From Lysobacter arseniciresistens ZS79 (GTDB lineage Bacteria > Pseudomonadota > Gammaproteobacteria > Xanthomonadales > Xanthomonadaceae), in the NCBI RefSeq assembly GCF_000768335.1, contig NZ_AVPT01000010.1, positions 1 to 64,000 on the forward strand: a stretch of DNA of 64,000 nt, given 5' to 3'. Both the position numbers and the translations under genes were made by a program. How positions within the stretch are numbered: the first letter of the stretch is position 1; the number at the start of each line of letters is the position of its first letter. The notes beneath the pieces were generated by a model. It ran no database searches. It had not been told where the DNA came from and saw nothing but the letters and a program-made list of their open reading frames with translations. Shown here piece by piece: positions 57,818 through 64,000 of this stretch.

Positions 57818-59004
57818 GCCGCCAGCCGATGCTGGACGTGGTGGTGGTCGGCGCCGGCGTGGTCGGCGCGGCCGCCGCGCTCGCGTTCGCCCGCGACGGC
57901 CTGCGCGTGGCGTTGGTGGAGTCGCGCGAGCCTGCGCGCTGGCAGGCCGCCGAACCGGACCTGCGGGTCTACGCGTTCGCCCCCGACAACGCCGCCCTGC
58001 TCGACGAACTTGGTGTCTGGGCGTCGATTCGCTCGGCGCGCCTGCAGCCGTACCGCGCGATGCGGGTGTGGGATGCCGGCGGCGGTGGCGAGCTGGTGTT
58101 CGACGCCGACCGGCTCGGCCAGCCGCAACTGGGCTGGATCGTCGAGAACGCGTTGCTGGTCGACCGGCTGTGGGCCGCGTTGCCGGCGGCCGGCGTCGAA
58201 ATACATTGCCCCGACGCGGCGACCGCGCTGGAGCAGCACGACGACGGCGCGACGCTCGAACTGCAATCCGGCCACCGCCTGCGGGCGCGGCTGGTGGTCG
58301 CCGCCGACGGCGCCGATTCGCGGTTGCGCGCGATGGCCGGCGTCGAGGCGCCGCGGCACGACTACGGCCAGCGCGGCCTCGTTGCCTACATCGAACACGC
58401 CGCGCCGCACCGGGAGACCTGCTGGCAGCGCTTCCTGCCGGGCGGGCCGCTGGCGTTCCTGCCCTGCGTGGGCGAGGGCGGGCGGCCGTGCAGCTCGATC
58501 GTGTGGAGCCTGCCCGATGACGAGGCGGCGCGACTGCTGGCGGTGGACGACGCGGCGTTCCTGGCTGAGTTGTCGCGCGCCTTCGACGGGCCGCTGGGCG
58601 AGCTGCGCCGGGTTTCGCGGCGGGCGGCGTTCCCGTTGCGACGACAGCTCGCGCGCAGCCAGCTGGCCGGGCGACTGGTGCTGGTCGGCGACGCCGCGCA
58701 CGCGGTGCATCCGCTCGCCGGGCAGGGCGTCAACCTCGGCCTGCGCGACGTATCGGCATTGCGCGCCGAGCTGGCCGGGCCGATCAGCCGCGGCACCGAT
58801 GTCGGCGCTGCGACGCGCCTGCGAAGGTGGGCGCGCGGCCGGCGCAGCGACAACACGCTGTCGGCCTACGCGTTCGAAGGCATCAACCGGCTGTACTCCA
58901 ACGACGCGATGCTGCCGACGCTGTTGCGCGGACCGTTGCTGGGCGCGGCCGGGCGGCTGCCGCCGCTGACGCGCGCGCTGTGGCGCCACGCTGCGGGACT
59001 CTGA
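57814..59004 (+). CDS. UbiH/UbiF/VisC-family ubiquinone hydroxylase
   Basis: A second flavin hydroxylase of 396 residues, coupled to ubiH by ATGA. It has VVVVGAGVVGAAAALAFARDG, LVVAADGADSRLR and LVLVGDAAHAVHPLAGQGVNLGLRDV (read in parts). Pairing with ubiH suggests it hydroxylates a different ring position (C5 like UbiI/VisC, or C6 like UbiF). The sequence alone does not tell which, so no symbol is given. A hairpin follows at 59030. Confidence 0.88.
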   Translation: MSRQPMLDVVVVGAGVVGAAAALAFARDGLRVALVESREPARWQAAEPDLRVYAFAPDNAALLDELGVWASIRSARLQPYRAMRVWDAGGGGELVFDADRLGQPQLGWIVENALLVDRLWAALPAAGVEIHCPDAATALEQHDDGATLELQSGHRLRARLVVAADGADSRLRAMAGVEAPRHDYGQRGLVAYIEHAAPHRETCWQRFLPGGPLAFLPCVGEGGRPCSSIVWSLPDDEAARLLAVDDAAFLAELSRAFDGPLGELRRVSRRAAFPLRRQLARSQLAGRLVLVGDAAHAVHPLAGQGVNLGLRDVSALRAELAGPISRGTDVGAATRLRRWARGRRSDNTLSAYAFEGINRLYSNDAMLPTLLRGPLLGAAGRLPPLTRALWRHAAGL

Positions 59005-59029
59005 CGACCCGGTGGGATCACCGACACGG

Positions 59030-59057
59030 CGACGCCCGGCGCGGTGGCCGGGCGTCG
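59030..59057 (+). terminator. Stable hairpin after the ubiquinone hydroxylase genes
   Basis: An 11-bp perfect stem CGACGCCCGGC/GCCGGGCGTCG (59030-59040 and 59047-59057) with a 6-base loop, followed by a C/G-rich stretch and then ACTTTG. It lies between convergent genes. The T run is weak, so it may only be a stabilising hairpin. Confidence 0.5.
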
Positions 59058-59092
59058 CGGGGACTTTGAATATGCGGATCTGACCGCGTTGA

Positions 59093-59869
59093 TCAGTCGG
59101 CGCGGTCGGCCAGCTCGACCCTGCTCAACCGGCTGTCGCGGTCGACGTCCAGTTCGCCGAAGTCGGCCAGCAGTTGCGCGTCGACGCTGGCTTCGGTCCG
59201 GCTGATCGAGCCGTTGCCGTCAAGGTCGATGCGGGTGAACTCGACCACGTCCGGCGTCGCGTCGACCACGACGTCGGTGTCCACGGCGGCATCGACCACC
59301 GGTGCGGGCACCACCGGGACCACCGGCGTGACCGGGACGACGGGCACGACGACGGCGGGAGCCGCGACGGCCGGGGCGGCAACCGTCGCGTCGGCGGTGG
59401 CCACCGCGGCGGCGGCCGCGACATCGGCGGCGTCATCGGCCGCCGCGCCGGCAATCCGGGCCTGGGTCGCGGCCTGCTGCGCACCGGCCGCCGCGGCGCG
59501 GTGCTGGTCGCCGTGGTTCGCCGCGGTCTTGTGGCCGAGCGCGTCCTGCGCCGCGCGCGAAGCATCGATGGCGGCGGCCTGCGCGTCGATCGACGCCTGG
59601 TCGGCGATCTCCGCGGTGGCCTCGGCGGTCAGTTCGCCGTGCAGGCTGGCGGCGGGGGTGTCGCTGATCGATTCGGCCACCACCGCCGCCTGCTGGGCGG
59701 TCTCGGCCTGCTCGCGTGCGTGCTTCGCCGCCTCGACCGCCGCTTCGGCGTCGGTGGCGGCCTCGATCTTGGCCTCGGTCTCGCTGGTCACGTCCTGGGC
59801 CATCGCCGGGCCGCCGGTGCCGAGCGCGGCGAGCAGCGCGAGTGTCAGTGCATGGTGTCGGGTCTTCAT
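59093..59869 (-). CDS. Secreted Ala-rich protein with two EF-hand motifs
   Basis: A 258-residue exported protein. It has a signal peptide (cleavage near AMAQD) and a long Ala/Glu/Gln helical region (about 25-150) with many AAxxA heptad-like steps. A Val/Pro/Ala low-complexity linker follows (about 150-205), then a C-terminal calcium-binding part with EF-hand loops DLDGNGSISRTE and DVDRDSRLSRVE. The second loop has Arg and Ser in positions usually Gly and Asp/Asn, so it may be weaker. I cannot assign a function. The strand and start are supported by the EF-hand frame and by GAGAGGG before the ATG. Confidence 0.75.
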   Translation of the reverse strand: MKTRHHALTLALLAALGTGGPAMAQDVTSETEAKIEAATDAEAAVEAAKHAREQAETAQQAAVVAESISDTPAASLHGELTAEATAEIADQASIDAQAAAIDASRAAQDALGHKTAANHGDQHRAAAAGAQQAATQARIAGAAADDAADVAAAAAVATADATVAAPAVAAPAVVVPVVPVTPVVPVVPAPVVDAAVDTDVVVDATPDVVEFTRIDLDGNGSISRTEASVDAQLLADFGELDVDRDSRLSRVELADRAD

Positions 59870-59954
59870 GGATCAGCCCTCTCGGTGCAGGTGAGGGGTC
59901 GATCCTGGGGGGCGCGCGGTCAACCGCCCGTGTAAGTTGCAAACGCGCGCTGAA

Positions 59955-59969
59955 CCCCGCCCTGCGGGG
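59955..59969 (-). terminator. Possible weak terminator after rlmM
   Basis: CCCCGC/GCGGGG (59955-59960 and 59964-59969) with a 3-base loop lies 21 bp past the rlmM stop, read on the minus strand and followed by TTCAGC. Confidence 0.35.
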
Positions 59970-59989
59970 GGCTGAACGGTGTGCGCGCC

Positions 59990-61060
59990 CTAGGTGCGCG
60001 GACCCTGGCGCGGGGTCGCGAACACCGTGATCTCCTCGCGGTCGTGGTAGAGCTGCCGAGCACGCACCAGCAGCGGCCGGTGGGCCTGGTGCTCGAAGGC
60101 CTCCAGGCAGATCCGGGTCTCCTCCCAGCGCTTCTTCATCGGCAGCTTGAGGTTGAAGATCGCGTGCCGGCACCAGTCCTCGCGGAACCAGGTGGCCATC
60201 CGGTCGGCGACGCGGCGCGGCTGCTCGACCATGTCGCACACCATCCAGTCCAGGCGCCGGCGCGGCTGCCACTGGAAGCCGTCCTCGCGCAGGTGGTCGA
60301 CCCGGCCGCTGTCGAGCAGGGCCTGCCGCAGCGGGCCGTTGTCGACCGCGGTGACCTTCATGCCGTGGCGCATCAACACCCAGCTCCAGCCGCCGGGCGC
60401 GGCGCCGAGGTCGGCCGCCTGCATGTTGTCGCGGACCAGCCGTTCGCGCTCGTCGGCGTCGAGCAGGGTCAGCAGCGCCTCTTCGAGTTTGAGCGCGGAG
60501 CGGCTGGGCGCGTCGGGATGCATGCGCAGCCGCGGGATGCCGAGCGGCCACGGGGCACTGTCGTCGGGGTCGCTGGTGGCCAGCACGATGTGGTGGCCGC
60601 CGAGGAACACCACGTGCAGGCGCGGGCGCCGCGGGTCGTCCTGCGCGGTCAGCCGGCCGGCCTTGCGCAGCGCCGGCCGCAGCGCGTTGCCGAAGCTGCG
60701 GGCGAGGCCGGCCAGCGGCTTGCCGGTATCGGAATCGGGGTGCTCGACCCAAAGCTCGCCGAACGGCGTGGCCGGGCCGAGGGCGTCGAGCGCGGCCAGC
60801 ACCGGAGTGATGCGGTCGGTCGGGTCGAGTCCGCGCAGGTCGGCCAGCCGCAGCAGCTTCTGCCGCGCGAACACCAGCCGGTCGAACGGCAGCGCGCGCG
60901 ACAGTGCGGTGCCGTCCTCGCCGATGAACTCGACGAAGCCGGCGCCGCGCTCGGTGCGCGCGTAGCCGGGCAGGCCGGCGAGCGCGGCGCGCTCGGTGAG
61001 TTCGGCGGCGAGTTCGGGTTCGAAGCCGGCGCGGCACCAGCAGAACAGGGCGTCGGTCAT
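59990..61060 (-). CDS. rlmM: 23S rRNA 2'-O-ribose C2498 methyltransferase RlmM
   Basis: RlmM methylates C2498 of 23S rRNA. The 356-residue protein has an N-terminal THUMP-like part (FCWCRAGFEPELAAEL), a linker and a Rossmann methyltransferase domain with DLGAAPGGWSW (SAM site), VDNGPL and the catalytic Lys and Asp segments (WMVCDMVEQP, FNLKLPMKKRW). The length matches E. coli RlmM (about 366). Confidence 0.94.
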   Translation of the reverse strand: MTDALFCWCRAGFEPELAAELTERAALAGLPGYARTERGAGFVEFIGEDGTALSRALPFDRLVFARQKLLRLADLRGLDPTDRITPVLAALDALGPATPFGELWVEHPDSDTGKPLAGLARSFGNALRPALRKAGRLTAQDDPRRPRLHVVFLGGHHIVLATSDPDDSAPWPLGIPRLRMHPDAPSRSALKLEEALLTLLDADERERLVRDNMQAADLGAAPGGWSWVLMRHGMKVTAVDNGPLRQALLDSGRVDHLREDGFQWQPRRRLDWMVCDMVEQPRRVADRMATWFREDWCRHAIFNLKLPMKKRWEETRICLEAFEHQAHRPLLVRARQLYHDREEITVFATPRQGPRT

Positions 61061-61123
61061 GCCGGCAGTGTGCAGCAGTGGCGCGGGTGGCGGTAGCGAC
61101 CGCGGGCGGCGGGCTTTGCCACC

Positions 61124-61699
61124 TCAGTAGTTGACGCCGCCAAGTTCGCCGTAGGCGCGCAGTACCTCGCGCGCCTGCTCGCGGCAGACGTCGCGCACGA
61201 CTTCGATCCCGCGGCGCTCCAGTTCGCCGACCCAGTCTGCCGGCAGCGGGCCTTCGTCGAACTCGGTCAGCGACTCGGTGTCCTCGCTGCGCGCGCCGAT
61301 CAGCAGCCGGTCGATGCCGGCCCAGAAGCTCGCGCCGTAGCACTGGCAGCATGGCTGCGCGGAGGTGGCGAGGGTGATCGGGCCGGCCGGGACGCCGGGC
61401 CCGATCTCGTTGAGCCGCGCGCGCTGGGTGCGCTGCTGGGCCAGCATGAAGGCCATCGTCTCGGCGTGCGCGAGCGAGCAGTTGTGCGGCACCACGCGGT
61501 TGACGCCGACCGCGATGATGCGGTCGTCGCGGCCGAACACCGCCGCACCGAACGGGCCGCCGGTGCGCGCCTCGACGTTGCGCCGCGACAGCTCGACCGC
61601 CAAGGCGACCTTGGCTTCGTCACCCGGCCAGGTGGCGGTGGTGTCGACCGCTTCGTGCACCCAGGCCGGCAGGGTCAGGTGGATCTGCGCGTACAGCAT
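61124..61699 (-). CDS. Cytidine/guanine deaminase-like nucleoside deaminase
   Basis: A 191-residue protein of the zinc-dependent deaminase superfamily. The zinc motifs are HAE (in SLAHAETMAF) and PCCQC (in AQPCCQCYGASFWAGID), with NRVVPHNCS before them. The exact substrate (guanine, cytosine, a modified nucleoside) is not clear. The ATG overlaps the stop of the upstream Cys-rich lipoprotein by 4 bases (ATGA), an unexpected partner. Confidence 0.85.
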   Translation of the reverse strand: MLYAQIHLTLPAWVHEAVDTTATWPGDEAKVALAVELSRRNVEARTGGPFGAAVFGRDDRIIAVGVNRVVPHNCSLAHAETMAFMLAQQRTQRARLNEIGPGVPAGPITLATSAQPCCQCYGASFWAGIDRLLIGARSEDTESLTEFDEGPLPADWVGELERRGIEVVRDVCREQAREVLRAYGELGGVNY

Positions 61700-62196
61700 C
61701 AGTCGAGCAGCACCCGGCTGTTGCCTTCGCACTGCCCCTGCACGCACTGGCAGCTGCTGATGGCGGGGAAACCGCAGACCGAGGCCATGCCGCTCCTGGC
61801 GCACGCGGCCTGCACGCCCTCGGGGTCGGTCGGGCTGTTGACGTTGACGCAGGCCGGGTAGTGGCCGCAGCAGTTGCCGACGTTCTTGACCGTGCAGTCG
61901 GCGTCGGTTTTGCAACTGCGGTCGACCTGCACGGTGCCGCCGGGCTGGCCGATGGCGCTGCCGGGGCGGTCGATCGTGCGCGGTGGCGTGTCGGTCGAGC
62001 GCGGCGGCGGGGTCAGGGTGGCGGGGTCCGGAGCGCCGGTGTCAGTGCCGGTGCCGGTATCGGCGACGGCTTCCGGCGCGGCCGCCGGCGAGCCGCCGGC
62101 ATTGGTGGTCGGCGCCGCGCAGGCTGCCAGCAGCATCGACAGCGCGAGCGCGACCGGTGCCAGCCAGCGGTCTAGGAAGGGCGAACGGTGCGTCAT
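61699..62196 (-). CDS. Cysteine-rich lipoprotein of unknown function
   Basis: A 165-residue precursor with a lipobox LLAAC (Cys about residue 25). A Thr/Pro/Asp-rich linker follows, then a C-terminal domain of about 65 residues with ten Cys (CKTDADC, NCCGHYPAC, VCGFP, CQCVQGQC). The even number and the oxidising location suggest five disulfides. I do not recognise the family; small disulfide-rich domains of this kind often inhibit proteases or bind extracellular targets. It is translationally coupled to the deaminase and lies 24 bp after glnS. Confidence 0.75.
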   Translation of the reverse strand: MTHRSPFLDRWLAPVALALSMLLAACAAPTTNAGGSPAAAPEAVADTGTGTDTGAPDPATLTPPPRSTDTPPRTIDRPGSAIGQPGGTVQVDRSCKTDADCTVKNVGNCCGHYPACVNVNSPTDPEGVQAACARSGMASVCGFPAISSCQCVQGQCEGNSRVLLD

Positions 62197-62220
62197 TGCC
62201 TGCTCCTGTACGGGTCCGTG

Positions 62221-63993
<1,773 letters not shown>

Positions 63994-64000
63994 GCGGCGG

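Overview
The window reads as chromosome of a GC-rich gammaproteobacterium of the Xanthomonadaceae, closest in flavour to Lysobacter or Luteimonas. This rests on very high GC, densely packed overlapping genes, and several gene orders I associate with that family: gshB-pilG-pilH-pilI-pilJ-chpA-cheB-like-cheW followed by rsmE-bioA, lptD-surA-pdxA-rsmA-apaG-apaH, and LemA with two TPM-domain proteins. The genus is inference. There are no rRNA genes, insertion sequences or CRISPR arrays.

Positions 1-315 are the outer end of an integrated element that continues to the left. The 3' half of a tRNA-Lys(UUU) gene, starting at the anticodon loop, is joined to A+T-richer DNA carrying short direct repeats, a perfect 9-bp inverted repeat and a consensus IHF site. 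Everything to the right looks like core chromosome.

512-8818 holds an alanine-zipper lipoprotein, an L,D-transpeptidase whose best start is a non-canonical ATC, recQ, a Dps with a Lys-rich tail, hrpA and a small exported protein. 8888-20592 carries monofunctional relA, a two-domain glycosyltransferase, mrcB (PBP1b) with a TPR lipoprotein, a DinG/YoaA helicase, tsaB, a signal peptidase I and a TonB-like protein.

20589-34021 is gshB followed by the Pil-Chp chemosensory operon that controls type IV pili. Its central kinase (2203 residues) contains a 15-bp minisatellite of 24 almost identical copies inside a roughly 310-residue Glu/Arg/Ala helix. The downstream CheB-like protein has lost its catalytic Ser and His. 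These are the most unusual features of the window.

34075-42967 holds rsmE, bioA, the overlapping clean-up operon nudE-cysQ-mazG, an OmpR-type two-component system, an exported isoaspartyl peptidase/asparaginase, dgkA and a TerC-like protein. 43086-47471 has lemA, two TPM proteins, lgt, thyA and folA. On the minus strand from 54293 to 47473 runs the outer-membrane and ribosome-maintenance operon lptD-surA-pdxA-rsmA-apaG-apaH. 54419-56532 is a small minus-strand operon of a DUF6580 membrane protein, a cobalamin adenosyltransferase and a histone-deacetylase-like protein. 56576-59004 has two ubiquinone hydroxylases. The right end carries an EF-hand protein, rlmM, a deaminase coupled to a Cys-rich lipoprotein, and glnS. 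Most genes sit in tight operons with 4-base ATGA/GTGA overlaps. Convergent pairs are also very compact, two of them separated by a single base.
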